From positions 6,615,157 through 6,679,156 of the forward strand of contig NW_020313168.1 of assembly GCF_003265705.1 (NCBI RefSeq): DNA of 64,000 bases. Reading direction: 5' to 3'. Of this stretch, positions 46,451 to 59,300 are shown piece by piece (within the stretch, counting starts at the first letter, position 1; each line of letters begins with the position of its first letter). The notes beneath the pieces are model-generated. The model was not told the DNA's origin. It was given only the letters and a program-made list of their open reading frames with translations, and ran no database searches. This stretch comes from Callorhinus ursinus. Its lineage: Eukaryota > Chordata > Mammalia > Carnivora > Otariidae. The translations under genes were made by a program, and so were the position numbers.

Positions 46451-49400
46451 CTAGGGAAGACATTCTTATTGAGCTGAACAAATAGATTGCCATAAAAACA
46501 GAAGAATACTCACTGAGTTTCTGAATTCTGGAGGGTTCAGGGAGGGGCAAAGAGAAATGTTTGCATTTTGTTCACAAAGGTATATTTTATCAAATTGCTG
46601 TAAGTCAGCTTAAGAGACAAAGTTTCCTTAAATCTGCAAAAGCAAAGCACTAAAAAAAAGTAGCTAGGTTTTGAACAAAACAAAAAGTCATAAAGAGTAT
46701 AATTAATTATTCTCAAGTTGTTCAGAATCATATTAACTTGATTCTGCATGGATCCAGTTTTTGCACTAGTTCTGGAAATTTTCACTTCTTTTCGATTTAT
46801 GGTCTTAAGGTTATCAGAAATTTGTACTCAGATTTTTTTCCATGAATCTCATTTGGAAAGGAAGAACATCTGTAGGTTTATTGAGGCATCTGAGTATAAG
46901 TGTAAGTGTTTGTAAATGAGCAAAGACTTAGAAATGGCCAAGGTTGGAGATCTGCTTAAGCATTCCTTCCAGTGTAGCCAATAAGGAAATCTGGTTATTT
47001 CTATGACACACAACATTTTGAGATAATATCATACCAGGACATCAGATTTCTAGAAGTTTCATATAATTTTTAGGACATGTATTTTAATACTATATCTACA
47101 TAAATTCATAACACTTATTTGGCTATGCTTCCCATAGAAGTTTAGGTACCAAATAAGACTCATTAGTTTAACTGGTCACAGAATCTCTGAAAGGTTCCAC
47201 ATGAACTTTGGAACACCCCAGACTGTGGTCAAAAGACTTTATTTTAGAATTTGATTTTGGGAAGTATGTCACAAAATATCAAAGTGGTTTGAAGGTTTGA
47301 ATAGGATCACAAATCTTTATGAAACAATATTTAATTATCCCTTTATTTGAAATGACAATAAAAGATACTCAAGGCAAAAACAGCAAGTTACATCATTGTG
47401 AGCAAAATGTAACTCCCTTCATACTAAGACTCAGTGTTAAGTAATCAAAGATGTGATAAACACAGGAAATTATTTTGGCAACAAGAATGATTTTTTAGGC
47501 AGATACTTTAAAAGAAAAAGAAAAAGTTTTGCTTATAATTTCTTATGGAGAGCAGACCAGTTCAAGAAAACTCTATACTTTTAACAGAGAGAAAACAAAA
47601 ACTTTGCACCAGTGCACTTTTGAGGTTAAAACTCATTTAGTTATTTAAATGTATCATAATCTTAGCCAGTATTGGCCATACATAAAATTTCTTTCCAAGG
47701 ATCCTTTCTTCATAAACCTAGAACATTCTTTTTTACATTTAGATGTTGTCTTAAATGTTTCCTCTTGAAATAACTGGTCCCAGATTAGGACAAACTTATT
47801 TTCTTTTCCTCAATAAATAAGTCTTTTTATTCTTCACACTTTTTCTTACCAACAGCACATATCTTACTTTCTTCACGTACAGAGTTATTTCCCTTGTTAT
47901 TTCTAGTGATCTTAGTTATGTTTATCAGAATCCTTTTTTTCTAATATACATGATTTTATTACAAATTTTTTTAAAAAACAAAATGCAACATTCTAAAAAC
48001 CCCAAAATTTACTATTGATACTAATTCCTACAAGTTTGCAGTGCTACAATACACAAGTCAAGAAATTAAGAAAACCATTAAATATTTAGAAACATTCAAC
48101 ATCAGAAGCTTTAAAATCTAACTGTATGTAGTAGCCCCTCAAAAAGCTACAACCTGCATTTTTTAAAAAGTATTTTCTCTACAAAGACTCCTATCAGCTC
48201 TACAAAAATCTGTACAGTTTTTATACTGAAGCTAATATTGAGCTGCACTTGAATTCACATTCTTAGCAAAACAATTGCCTGAGCACACACGCACACTCCA
48301 CACATATCATTACAAGATAGCCATTTATTCTTCATCTTCCTCCTCCTCCTCATCATCTTCATCTTCAGCCTCCTCTTCCTCTTCCTCCTCATCCTCTGGT
48401 TCATTCTTCTTCTTTGAACCTGTTGGCCTGCCAGGGCCCTTCTTCCCGCTTCACTTTTGCCCTTGGCGTGATATGCAGCAATAGCCTTTTCATACTTCTC
48501 CTTCAGCTTAGCTGCTTTCTGTTCATATGGTTGTTTGTCTTTGGTTGACTGTTCAGACCACATTTCACCCAATTTTTTTTTGCAGTATCCCCAATGGATA
48601 AACCAGGGTGTTCACTTTTGATCTCTGGGTGATGTTCAGAGCACAACAGGAAGAAAGCAGACGGAGGCCTTTTAGGAGCATTGGGATCTTTTTTCTCTCC
48701 TTTCTTGTCACCTTTGGGAGGAACATAATTTTTCATCTCCCTGTCATAGCGAGCTGTGTCACTTTTTGCCATATCTTCAAATTTCGACTTTCCCTTTGCA
48801 GACATAATCTTCCAATCTCTCCAAACATTTCTTGGAGAATTCGGCGAAATTGACGGAAGAGTCTGGGTGTTTCTTCTTGTGCTTTTCCCGGCAGGTCTGC
48901 ACGAAGAAAGTGCATGAAGACATCTTGCCCTGCGGCCTGTTGGGGTCTCCTTTACCCATGGTGACAGACGGCGTCTACCTGGTGGTAGCTTTTCCTCAGA
49001 GTCCCGCGGAGAGGCCGGATCCACCAGAGACGCTTCCTTCCCAGGGCTCCAGCGTGAACTGGTTTTGTTTATCAGAATTCTTAATGCTTCCAAACCTTAA
49101 TGTCCAGGGAAAACCTAGTTGTAAGCAATTGTGAACTTGGTTACAGCAGAATTCTTTAGACTGACAAATTGATGAATACATTTTATAATTTAGAAATGTG
49201 CTTTTTTCATAATACGGTCTTTCAATAAAGCTTGGAATCTGTTTATCAACAGACACAAATTTATCTTTAGTTTCTCTATAATAAGACAAAAGCAGATAAA
49301 ACTCTGTTCATTATTTTATATTATTTACATCTGTTTAATTTACTTATTTTTAACAATAATGCTCAGACTGTCCCTAAACCTCATGAGGCATTAGGTAAAA

Positions 49401-50840
49401 ATCAATGATTATCCTATGGTATCTTTTTCTCCTGGTCAGTTTGAAACAAATATACCATGAACTTATTTGACTTTTAGTAGACACAAGCAGAATAAAAGTT
49501 TTATATTTAATGTTGGTAACTCTAAAGGCATATCTATTTTAAGCAAACCAAAAACCTTAAATTAGCTTTAGTACCAGATATTTTCCCAGATTGTGTGAAC
49601 CTGAAAAACATTTGGGCGAGTTTTTACCTTTGTGAGTTTAGAATGCCCAATCCTTACAAGTGCTTCCTTTCAAACTAACTAAATAGAGCTCTTTTGCAAA
49701 TTAATTTTAGTAATACCTCCCATTGGTAGAGAAAACATCTCACAGGTACACCATCCATGGACACACACACACAAAATACACATACAAGATGCACACAAAA
49801 TCCTAATTTTGTTTTTACTAATGTTTGTGAAGAGGATATTATAGGCCCAACTTTTAAAAACTTCCATATTTTATTTATTTATTTGTTTATTTATGATTTT
49901 GAAAAACTTTCCCCTAAGTTTGCATTTCCCTCTTTTCATTCTTGTTTTTTCTTCTTTAGTCTCAGGAGATTGTGGGGTGCATTTACATTTTGAAGACATG
50001 AGATTTGAAATTTCAAGGGACAGAGAAAGAATGTAAAAAATTGTTTCTCTTGAGTTTCAGGGTAATTGCTATATAAAATTTACCATTTTTAAAAACACCC
50101 TTTTTGTTCCAATATCCTGATCTTTTATAATATTCACAAACATCTTGAGAGTAATAGGCAAGATTTGGAGGTTGATCGAGGTAGGTGGGCTTTAACTTGT
50201 TTCTAGAGTTGTATTTGTGCTTTTGTAGAGATTTGTAAGATATGGAAAGTTGTTCCTCATTCCCCAAAACCTGGATTACAGCCTGAATATCAAGTCACTG
50301 CCCCATCTTGTTAACTAAATTTTCTTCTTTATATCAGGGAGAATCTTAACTAAAATGGAAACCAATTTATGCCGTTCTATAGTCTATCTAAGGCATTTTA
50401 GCAAAAGCTTTTTTTGTCGATATAGAATGTAACTTACGCTTCTATCACCCCTGAATATTGGCCTTCAACTGATCATTTGTATAGGTCATAGAAGAAATTT
50501 TGGACATTTGTTTCCTCTGTGAAGAGGTTGTAAATATAGTCAAAGAATCCTTGTAATTCCTCTCTAACTCTGGTTGGAGCTTCTGAAAGTAAAGGTAAAA
50601 AGGCTTTATACTTTAAAAGCTCTGCTGCTGTCCAGGGGACATGAATTTCTTATGGTGGGGGTCTGCAAACACATTGTATAAGAATTCCTGAGGCTGGCAG
50701 GGCTTGAGTACAGAGCCCTGGAAAATAGGAGCAAAGAGAGCCTTGTTGGCAGTCCCTGGTGCTTTTGTGAAATTCACTTTCTGGCTTTCAGCACGGATAG
50801 GAGCAACCTGGATACTCTGAACCTAGACATCAGGCCAGAA
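46451..50840 (-). mobile_element. Probable decayed ERV internal region, reverse
   Basis: AT-rich 4.4 kb with few other repeats. On the minus strand near 50640-50480 a frame reads PWTAAELLKYK..., like the start of a retroviral gag capsid N-terminal domain. Near 50130 a segment DVCEYYKRSGYWNKK keeps the spacing of a CCHC zinc knuckle but has lost three of its four ligands. The order capsid then nucleocapsid fits gag. Downstream pol/env identity is not established. Multiple stops; no coding capacity. The HMGB2 retrocopy lies inside. Confidence 0.42.
47936..49066 (-). pseudogene. HMGB2P: HMGB2 processed pseudogene
   Basis: Intronless reverse-strand copy of an HMGB2 mRNA, with 5'UTR, coding region and 3'UTR. 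An AATAAA equivalent lies near 47955 with a short poly-A (plus-strand T-run at 47934-47940). Target duplication gtttatcagaatcctt / gtttatcagaattctt at 47920-47935 and 49067-49082. ATG at 48959. HMG box A ([15 protein letters not shown]..., [13 protein letters not shown]) is followed by a frameshift after about residue 47. Box B ([13 protein letters not shown]) shifts again near [10 protein letters not shown], and the acidic tail (48325-48400) is in a third frame. DSSVNFAEF and [13 protein letters not shown] fit HMGB2 and not HMGB1. Parent function: a nuclear DNA-bending chromatin protein. No product is expected here. Confidence 0.93.
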
Positions 50841-51291
50841 TGCGCTCTTTAAATCTTGTAGGGGAAGGGAAGTTAAGACAGGCACACAAGGCCAGAGTTT
50901 TAGAAGGGGAAACACAACAAATGAAGAGAAAAAAAAAAAAGAGAGAGAGAGACACAAACCAGAAACCAGAATCATCTCCAGAGAACAAAGGGATGGTTCC
51001 CAGAGGGGAGATGGGTGGGGGCTGTGTGGGGTAGGGGAAGGGCATGAAGAGTCCACTTATTGTGATGAGTACTGAGTAAGGTATAGAAGTAAAAGAAACC
51101 AACTGTAATGCCAGTGAAAAACTCAATGAAACTAAAAGAAACAAGGACAAGACAAAAGGGAATTTACACTGCTCAGGAACGTTTGTTTTTGTCTAAAGTT
51201 GAACTTCTTCTATCTTGTCAAGGGAGTCCTTAAGGTTAGCAATGATACTAATAGGACAACTGAGAACTCTTTATAAAATATATATGTTTTC

Positions 51292-51409
51292 TTTTTTTAA
51301 AATTTTTTTATTTTTGTGTTAATCACCATACATTACATCATTAGTTTTTGATGTAGTGTTCCATGATTCATTGTTTGTGCATAACACCCAGTGCTCCACG
51401 CAGAACATG
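51292..51409 (-). mobile_element. Very short (118 bp) young L1 3' stub
   Basis: Only the last part of the L1 3'UTR. A perfect 17-bp target duplication aaaatatatatgttttc lies at 51275-51291 and 51410-51426. Confidence 0.95.
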
Positions 51410-51426
51410 AAAATATATATGTTTTC

Positions 51427-53210
51427 AAAATATAGCTAATTTAAAGGATTCATCATCTTTTTGTGACTGAACCCAGGACACAGAGGTGTCCAGAGAGGGC
51501 ATAGATGATGCAGCCTCCACGATCCAGAAGCTTACTCCCCAAATTACCCCAAGAAAGCAAAGGCCTTCAGTGCACAGTTAGGGTGGTATATAGTGGAAAT
51601 GCTGTCTCCAGCCTCCCATGAAAATGTGAGACACCTCCCCTCATAGACCTCTAATCTGTGACATCACATAGGTGCTTCTGGAATGGGACTTCCCAGCACT
51701 AACAAGCAATGAGGGTTGAGACTACAAAGGTTCTCATGGGCTGGAACCTCTCATGACAAACACCCCCGAGAACTGGCACAACCTGACAGAGATAGAGACT
51801 TGGATCCCCAGTCTACTTGGCTGGCCACCAAGGTTTACCTCAGTGAGTGCACCCTCTGGATGGTGGAGATCAAAGAGAATATCCTCACTGGTCATAAAGC
51901 CAATCTCTTAGGACATAGAAGAAAACAAAAGGAAGAATCTACCAGGTTTATTCTAGCCTTGGGTCTCATGGAGCCTAAATAACACCAAGGAGGAATGTGC
52001 CATGGGGTTGGGGAGTGTGGGTTGTATACAGTGTACCTTGTTGCATGGAGGTTCTTGAGGCTGGTGGGTGACTAGTGTCTGTCTACCTCATCCCATGACC
52101 AGCTCATCCTATCATGGGAATCCTCTTGAGGTGGTGAGCAATCTAATAGGTTTTAAGTGATCTACTTGTGTCCCCCAATTTTTCAGCTTTGGCTTCCAAG
52201 ATGTCTCTTAGCAACAGATAACAACATACATGACATAGACCAAGGAAAACAGAGACCATCTCTGGGAAGAAATGGATCAGTAACTAAAGAGTACCCAACC
52301 AAATTGAACCAAAGAGTCACTAAGCCCAAGGAACTAGTTCCACACTATTTTCTCCTGCTCATCTAAATTGAGAAAGGGAGAAAATGGACTCTGATCACTT
52401 TTGTTCCATTGGCCTGTGCAGATAGGGTTTCCAGGAGTCAGACATGGTAAGAAATCTTACCTACTGCTGGCTCTCTGTCAGATGTCCCAAGGATGTCTCA
52501 GCTGCAGCAGTGTCGGGGGTGAGCAGTGTCCAGCTGGTTAAAGTATCCTGCTGACTATGCCAAGTGTTGGGGAGCAAGAATATCACATCCCATTCTTGGG
52601 GAGCCTGAGTTCCTGTCCCATTCAAGGTCCTTCTAGCTGGACCTAGAATCAAATTGACATGAGACAGATTAACAGGAGAAAATCAAATTGAATAGCATAA
52701 GTGTGGGGAATCCACACAGACATGGTAGCCAGGCATAATGGGGTACCAATGTCATCCTAAGTTAAGAGAAGGGGTTAAGGGCTTGGGACTCCAAAGAGAA
52801 GGAAAGTAATTCACAGGAAGAGGAAAACCAGTAAATGTTTGGTAAACAAATATTTGCCCTGCTATGTGGTTGAGCTCTTCAGATAAAATTTATCCCTGGT
52901 AATAATCCTATTCTGCAAAGACCCTGCAGTTTGAGATTCTTCTATGTAGTTAAGGGAGGGGTAAAAGTTTCTCTGGAGCCCTCAGTGTCCCAAGGGTCTT
53001 TAGCTGGGAATAATCTTCATGCTGAAGTGGCTTATCTTGGAGTGGGGGCTGCCTTCAGCCCCTAGACGTGTTTGTGTTCACTTGTGAGAGCTGAGCCTTC
53101 TCCTGCCATTAGAGGTCTCAGTGAACCCTGGGGTTTCCACCTGAGACAAAGAATGTGTGAAGGGGTGGGGGCAGAAACATTGGTCTCCCCTCAAACTTTT
53201 CCCTCCCACC
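51427..53210. other. Intergenic sequence, no gene seen
   Basis: Mixed sequence, possibly LTR-related in part ('gagacagattaacaggagaa' near 52660). No gene or confident repeat call. Confidence 0.35.
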
Positions 53211-53318
53211 CTTTCTCAAGTTTTACTGAGGTGTAATTTGATAGAACAAACCGCATCCACTTAGAGTTCACAGTTCGAAACATTTTCTTCTTCTTCTTCT
53301 TCTTTTTTTTTTTTTTTT
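53211..53318 (-). repeat. Old L1M 3' tail remnant and (TTC)n/poly-T
   Basis: 'caagttttactgaggtgtaa' is an L1M 3'UTR theme, followed by ttcttcttcttc and a T-run. Confidence 0.55.
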
Positions 53319-54530
53319 TGCTACTTCTCAAATTTTACTCGTGGTACAATTTTGGGGTGGTGTTCACTTCTATGTGTTCAACACAGACATCATTTCAGGG
53401 AAGCACCACCATACACATACAAAGCAATGCTATCCCCTCGTCGGAATGTCTTTGACTATAACTTCTGTTTCTCTAATGGCAGGCAGTCCAGCTGGTGGGT
53501 GAGGTTAGGACTTCAAGTGCTGATGTGGCTTCTGTGGACTGTGGTTCCCACGTGCGCTGGCTCAGCTTTCTGGAGCCTTGCAGGTGCTGCTTGGATGTGC
53601 CCCCACGTGCGCCCTCCAGTGGCCAGTCTGTGACTGGGGATAGTCTTCCCCAAGCTCTCAAAGTGGGTATTGCCTCCAGGGTCTGATCAGGTGCGCACAG
53701 CTGGGGCGCGAGCCTGGGAGGTCTCGGGTCCCTTTCTTCAGGGACTTCTTCTTCTCCATCCCCCCAGCATCCCCTCCCACCTTCCAGAACCTCCACCACC
53801 TCCCTTCCTGGTCCACTGGCTGGGAAGCTGGGCAAGCTGAGGCTTTTCTGTCCCAGTCTGCTGCGTACTTCCTGTGTTTGGGGTTTGCTTCCAGGGCCAA
53901 GCAGAGGGAGGACAAAGAGAAGAGGCAGTGGTATTCCGCGCCAGGTTCTGGGACCCTAGCTCTTCTGGGCAGCAAGGACTCTCCTCCTTCTGAGTTCCAG
54001 CTGTCGGCCCCAAGCGGCTGCAGGTGGAATTGCGCTTCTGTCCTGAGTCTTTCTGAGGACCTGGTGGGAGGGAAAGAAAACATAAACACCAAGAAAACTC
54101 CTGGAATCTGCCTCCCCTCTTCCCTAGGGCTTATTTTCTCGCTCATCCTGAGCTCTTAGGGTCCCTGCTGAGTGAGCACTTTCAGGCTGTGAGCCGTAGG
54201 GTTCATGCTCAGGCAGGAGGCTAGAGAAGGAAACATAATCAAGAAACTAACAGCTGCAGTGCTGTTATATCTGGTCTGGTTTCCTTCCTCAGTCTCCTGC
54301 TAAAGTTCATTTTGCGGAATGCTCAGATAGCTGCTGAAGGTATTCTGTCTGGGTTCTTACCTGGAGTCAGGGGAAGAGGTCCGTGGAGTGTGATGGCATC
54401 ATTTCACCTGATTTGGAAGCCTGCAGCATAGATTTGCGAGAGCAAATATGGGAAACATGGTGAATGACCACCAATACAGGAATACTTAATTATGCCACAG
54501 CCACACAAAGGACCATTAAGGAAGCTGTTT
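53319..54530. other. Intergenic sequence, no gene seen
   Basis: GC-richer. Overlapping open frames of 90-160 codons on both strands have no domain. Confidence 0.4.
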
Positions 54531-54536
54531 TTTTAT

Positions 54537-54729
54537 TAAAAGATTTTATTTATTTTGACAGAGAGAGAGAGAGAGACAGCGAGAGAGGGAACACCAGCAG
54601 GGGAGTGGGAGAGGGAGAAGCAGACTTCCCATGGAGCAGGGAGCCCAGTGTGGGGCTCAATTCCAGGAACCTGGGATCATGACCTGAGCCGAAGGCAGAC
54701 ACTTAATGACTGAGCCACCCAGGCGCCCC
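54537..54729 (-). mobile_element. Young carnivore SINE inserted beside an older SINE
   Basis: Flanked by aaggaagct(g/a)tttttttt on both sides, the left edge of the older SINE. Ends 'gagccacccaggcgcccc'. Confidence 0.9.
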
Positions 54730-54739
54730 AAGGAAGCTA

Positions 54740-54952
54740 TTTTTTTTAAAAGATATTTATTTACTTGAGATACAGAGAGGGAGTGAGAGAGACCTGGGGG
54801 GTAGAGGCAGAGGGAAAGGGAGAGAGAATCCTCAAGGAGACTCTGGACTGAGATCAGAGTTGGACTCCTGATCCAACCCAGGACCTTGAGATCATGACCG
54901 GAGCCTAAATCAAGAGTTGGCCAATTAACGGACTTAGCCACCGAGGGGCCCC
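54740..54952 (-). mobile_element. Older carnivore SINE
   Basis: 'aaaagatatttatttacttg' to 'tagccaccgaggggcccc'. Its own target duplication (ttaaggaag) appears at 54517 and 54954. Confidence 0.8.
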
Positions 54953-55019
54953 GTTAAGGAAGATAATTAAAGGATTAAGTAAGCACAGGTGTAATGGCTT
55001 GGAGAGATTCACGGTAAAA

Positions 55020-55150
55020 TTTAAAACCTTTTTATTGGAGTATCAAATACACACAGAAAGTGCACACATTAGAAGTGCACAGCTCAATACATTTGCACAA
55101 ATAAATCACACCCATGCAACTAGCTCCTAGATCAAGAAACAAACACTCCC
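55020..55150 (-). repeat. Old L1M 3' tail remnant
   Basis: 'cctttttattggagtatcaa' and 'gtgcacagctcaatacattt' match the L1M 3'UTR pattern. Confidence 0.55.
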
Positions 55151-56100
55151 ATCCCCCAGGAGGTTCTTTAACTTCATAAAGTTTCTGGGGAAACCAAGGC
55201 AGTAGGGAGGATGCTAGAGGCCACCTTTGGTCCTCTTCATTCTGGAATTTAGAAGAGCCCTCTGCCCACTCTCGTGAAAGCATAGCTTGTAGTTCAAGAA
55301 GGGACAGAAGCTTAAAGAATCTGGCCCACTCCGACATCCCTGTTTCACAAGCTGTGTTGCCCCCACATACTCAGAGCCCCGAGCAGCTATGTTATGGCTC
55401 ATTCTCCATTACAGTCAGATGGCCAACCACAACCAGCCCTTGAGGCATGTGTGGTATATAAAAGAGAAGGACCAAACCACACAGTGAGTAGAGTTCTGAA
55501 AACATCAGCAAGCGGAGAGCAAAAAGGGGCTTTTGAAATGAAAATATAATTCATACACTGAACATTTCATCCAAAGATTGGAAGAGACAGTAAACACAAA
55601 AAGCCAAACCAAATCCTCCCAAGAGGTAGAACTAACCTCATAAATGTGGAAAACATAAAAGAAAAAAGGAGACATAAGAATAGACTCAGAGAATGAAAGG
55701 GGATGGAGGACAGAGGGAGGAGAGGACATGTGAAGGATGAGGGGAGCCCTGTGGGAAAGTCCCTTAGGAGGACATTAGCAGAAGCAGTTTGGGACTGGGA
55801 AGAGGCCCTAGTCCACAGTCAGGGGAAATATGCCAACAGGTGGCAGAGGAAGTGTCTAGACCACAGTGAAGCTGATGGGAGAGGCCACTTCTCCTTCCTT
55901 AAAATCTCCCCATGGCACCTCTGCATCAGAGGGACTCAAGACCTCAGGGGGAAGCCTGAGAGGGAGGGGCCTGACACAGCTCCTCCTGCATCCGGGTAAA
56001 TGGCACCCTGGGCAGTGGGACGCTTTGCTTCCCCAAATCATTGAGACAACTCATGTCAGCCATAAACTCCTAAAGGAAAGCATGGCCTTTCTCCTAATTT
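55151..56100. other. Sequence upstream of the second CD300 gene
   Basis: No exon or named repeat recognised. Probably contains distal promoter sequence. Confidence 0.4.
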
Positions 56101-56103
56101 TTG

Positions 56104-56145
56104 AAATTAGGAAGTAACTGAAGAAAAAAATTAGGGAAGTAGATG
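56104..56145 (+). promoter_or_regulatory. Candidate promoter of the second CD300 gene: paired GGAAGT sites
   Basis: GGAAGT at 56110-56115 (attaggaagtaa) and 56135-56140 (ttagggaagtagatgagag), 155 and 130 bp upstream of the ATG. Spacing (25 bp) and flanks closely match the CD300E pair (23 bp apart). Confidence 0.45.
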
Positions 56146-56264
56146 AGAGAAACTCTAAAAGAACGATTTAGAGAAATAGAATGCATTTTGCCTCTGAGCT
56201 CAGTTCCAGTCCCTGGAGGACAGTGGGCATTAGCTGAGCACCGGGTAGACAATCCCAGCAGGAT

Positions 56265-56304
56265 ATGTGGCTGCTCTCGGTTCTGTTCCTTCCCATCGTC
56301 CAAG
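56265..56304 (+). CDS. Exon 1 (signal peptide) of the second CD300 gene
   Basis: 40 coding nt, phase 1, same size as in CD300E and in the pseudogene. The first intron bases (gtgagtggggtgggtgctt) also resemble those of CD300E. Confidence 0.82.
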
Positions 56305-59300
56305 GTGAGTGGGGTGGGTGCTTCAGGACAGAGCACCTGCAGAGCTGGGCAGAAAGCAGACAGGTTCTGTCCTGGGGGAAATGGCAGGGACTTTAACTGA
56401 TCCAGACCTTTTCTCATCAAAAAATTAAAAAAAAAATTTTTTTACCTGACAGCTTCTAAGTTAGGTGTTGGGGAAAGAAAATAAAAATAAATAATATGGT
56501 GCCTGTTTTTAGGGCACTGTTTGCCATCCCTGGCATATAGATGGATAGACAGATGATGGATGATGGATGGATGGATGGATGGATAGATATATACATGCAG
56601 AAATATATACATAACGTACATAATGTCAATTCCTGAGGAACTTTTAAGGAACCAGAATCTCAGGCTCCAGCTGAGACCCACTGAGACAAAATGGGGTTGA
56701 GACATCTGGATCATTTAAAAGCCTGCACAGTGGTCTTGACTTACAGCTACAGTTGAGACCCTCTCTTCTGAAGAACTCAGAGTAGAGAGGAAGACAGGGA
56801 GCAAAACCTGGGTGTGACAGGTTCTCGGGAGAGCTGCTCAACCACACATATTAGCCTGCCTGAATCTCTGCTCTGGATGAGCCAAAAATCAGAACATCGT
56901 CCGGTTTGGTCAGTGCAACAACCAAGACACAATGAGTGGTGTCACGAGGGAGGAAAGACAGAGATTAGAAGGTGTCTATTTCTGGGCTGGATGTCAAATC
57001 CTTGGAGGCAGCTGTTTCTTGAAGCTCAGAGAAGACAGGAGCTCTAAGGTAGGAACATCTGAACCCCACCTCTGTTCCTTCTCATCCTCCAGAATCACGT
57101 AGCTTGGGGCAGGATGCAGACAGTGTCTCTTCTGGGAAGGAGGTCATCATGGGAAATAAAATGACCCCATTTACTCATCCACTGACTTCTTCATGATATG
57201 TGTAGAAGTAAAACACTCTGATGTGGAGATTTGCATGTACAACACTTATTGGGAACATTTGCATGTTATTATTTTCTTAACTGGGAAGTTCATAAAAGAG
57301 TTACATATGCATGTGAATCATAAGAGCAAAATACCATAGACTGAGTGGCTTGAACTAGAGAAATTTCTTTTCTCACAGTTTGAAGGCTGGGGAGTCCAAG
57401 ATCAAGGTGCAGGCAGATTCAGTTCATGATGAAAGCTCTCTTTCTGGTTTTCAGGCAGCCACCTTCTCACAGTGACCTCCACTTTGTGCATAGGCAAGGA
57501 GAGGCAGAGAGAGTGAGAGACAGAGACAGAGACAGAGATAGACAGAGACAGAGATAGACAGAGACAGAGAGAAAGAATGAGAGAGAAGCTCTCTGGTGTC
57601 TTTTCTTTTTTTTTAAACTTTTTTATTGTTATGTTAATCACCATATATTACATCATTAGTTTTTGATGTAGTGTTCCATGATTCATTGTTTGTTCATAAC
57701 ACCCAGTGCTCCATGCAGAACGTGCCCTCCTCAATACCCATCACCAGGCTAACCCATCCCCCTACCCTCCTCCCCTCTAGAACCCTCAGTTTGTTTTTCA
57801 GAGTCCATCATCTCTCATGGTTCGTCTCCCCCTCTGACTTACTCCCCTTCATTCTTCCTCTCCTGTTATCTTCTTCTTTTTCTTTTTTCTTAAAATATGT
57901 TGCGTTATTTGTTTCAGAAGTACAGATCTGTGATTCAACAGTCTTGCACAATTCACAGCGCTCACCATAGCACATACCCTCCCCAATGTCTGTCACCCAG
58001 CCACCCCATCCCTCCCACCCCCAACCACTCCAGTAACACTCAGTTTGTTTCCTGAGATTATGAATTCCTCATATCAGTGAGGTCATATGACACATGTCTT
58101 TCTCTGATTGACTTATTTCACTAAGCATAAGACCCTCCAGTTCCATCCATGTCGTTGCAAATGGCAAGACCCCATTCCTTTTGATGGCTGCATAATATTC
58201 CATTGTGTATATATACCACTTCTTCTTTATCCATTCATCTGTCGATGGACATCTTGGCTCTTTCCACAGTTTGGCTATTGTGGACATTGCTGCTATAAAC
58301 ATTGGGGTGCACGTACCCCTTCGGGTCCCTACATTTGTATCTTTGGGGTAAATACCCAGTAGTGCAATTGCTGGATCGAATGGTAGCTCTAATTTCAACT
58401 GTTTGAGGAACCTCCATACTGTTTTCCAGAGTAGTTGCACCAGCTTGCATTCCCTCTCTGGTGTCTTTTCTTATGAGAGCACTGATCCCATCCTGAGGTC
58501 CCCATCACGATCTCCTCTAACCCTAATGCCCCCCCAAGGCCCCATCTTCACGTACCATCCCATTGGAGCTTAGGACTTCGACATGGGAATTGTGGGGTAA
58601 CACAAACATTCAGTCCTCGACAATATGGGGCAGATTGATCAAGGGGCAAACAGCACAGGCTCATCTGTTGACGTTTGACATCACTACCACCCCTTCTAAG
58701 TCCTCTTCTGCATCACTGAGCAAAACCTGGGAATCACCTTTCCTCCAGTCACCTTCTTTTCTATGGGCTGGAGTTTGTCCATGGAAGCACCTGTCAGAGA
58801 TTTAGAAGGTGGGAGAGCAGCCTTACCCTCTGGGGACAGCTGAAGTGTGCATGGTCAGATGAGAGATTCAGGGTGGCTTCCTGTCTCGCTCTTGGGAACC
58901 CTTACTCTGCTGGTAGAGGTTGAAGATAATTGGTGGGCGTTTCTCAGAATCACAGCAGCTTCTTATGGACTCTTGAGAGAACCCATCCTGGAACTTCTGT
59001 TGTGAACACAGTGTCAGCTTCCTTCACCATGAATCAATACAGACACTAGTACATAACTGCTCATAGCAACATTATTCACTGGGGCAAATTGTTGAAACAA
59101 CCCATATATCATCAGCTGGTGAATGGATAAGCTAAATGTGTCCTTCCCTACCATGGACTGAGCCTTAACACACATTATGCTAAGTGGCTGAAGCCAGACA
59201 AGAAGGCTATGATTGTAGGATTCTGTTTATATGCAGTGTCCAGAATAGAGAAATCAATAGACAGAACGTAGATTAGTGGTTGCCAAAGGCTTCAGGGAAG

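Noticed and set aside
48325..48400. Acidic or (TCC)n-like tract
   Set aside because: It is the acidic-tail coding part of the HMGB2 pseudogene, not an independent satellite.
57505..57580. Regular GACAGA spacing resembling an array
   Set aside because: Simple tandem microsatellite; no repeat-spacer structure, so not CRISPR-like.
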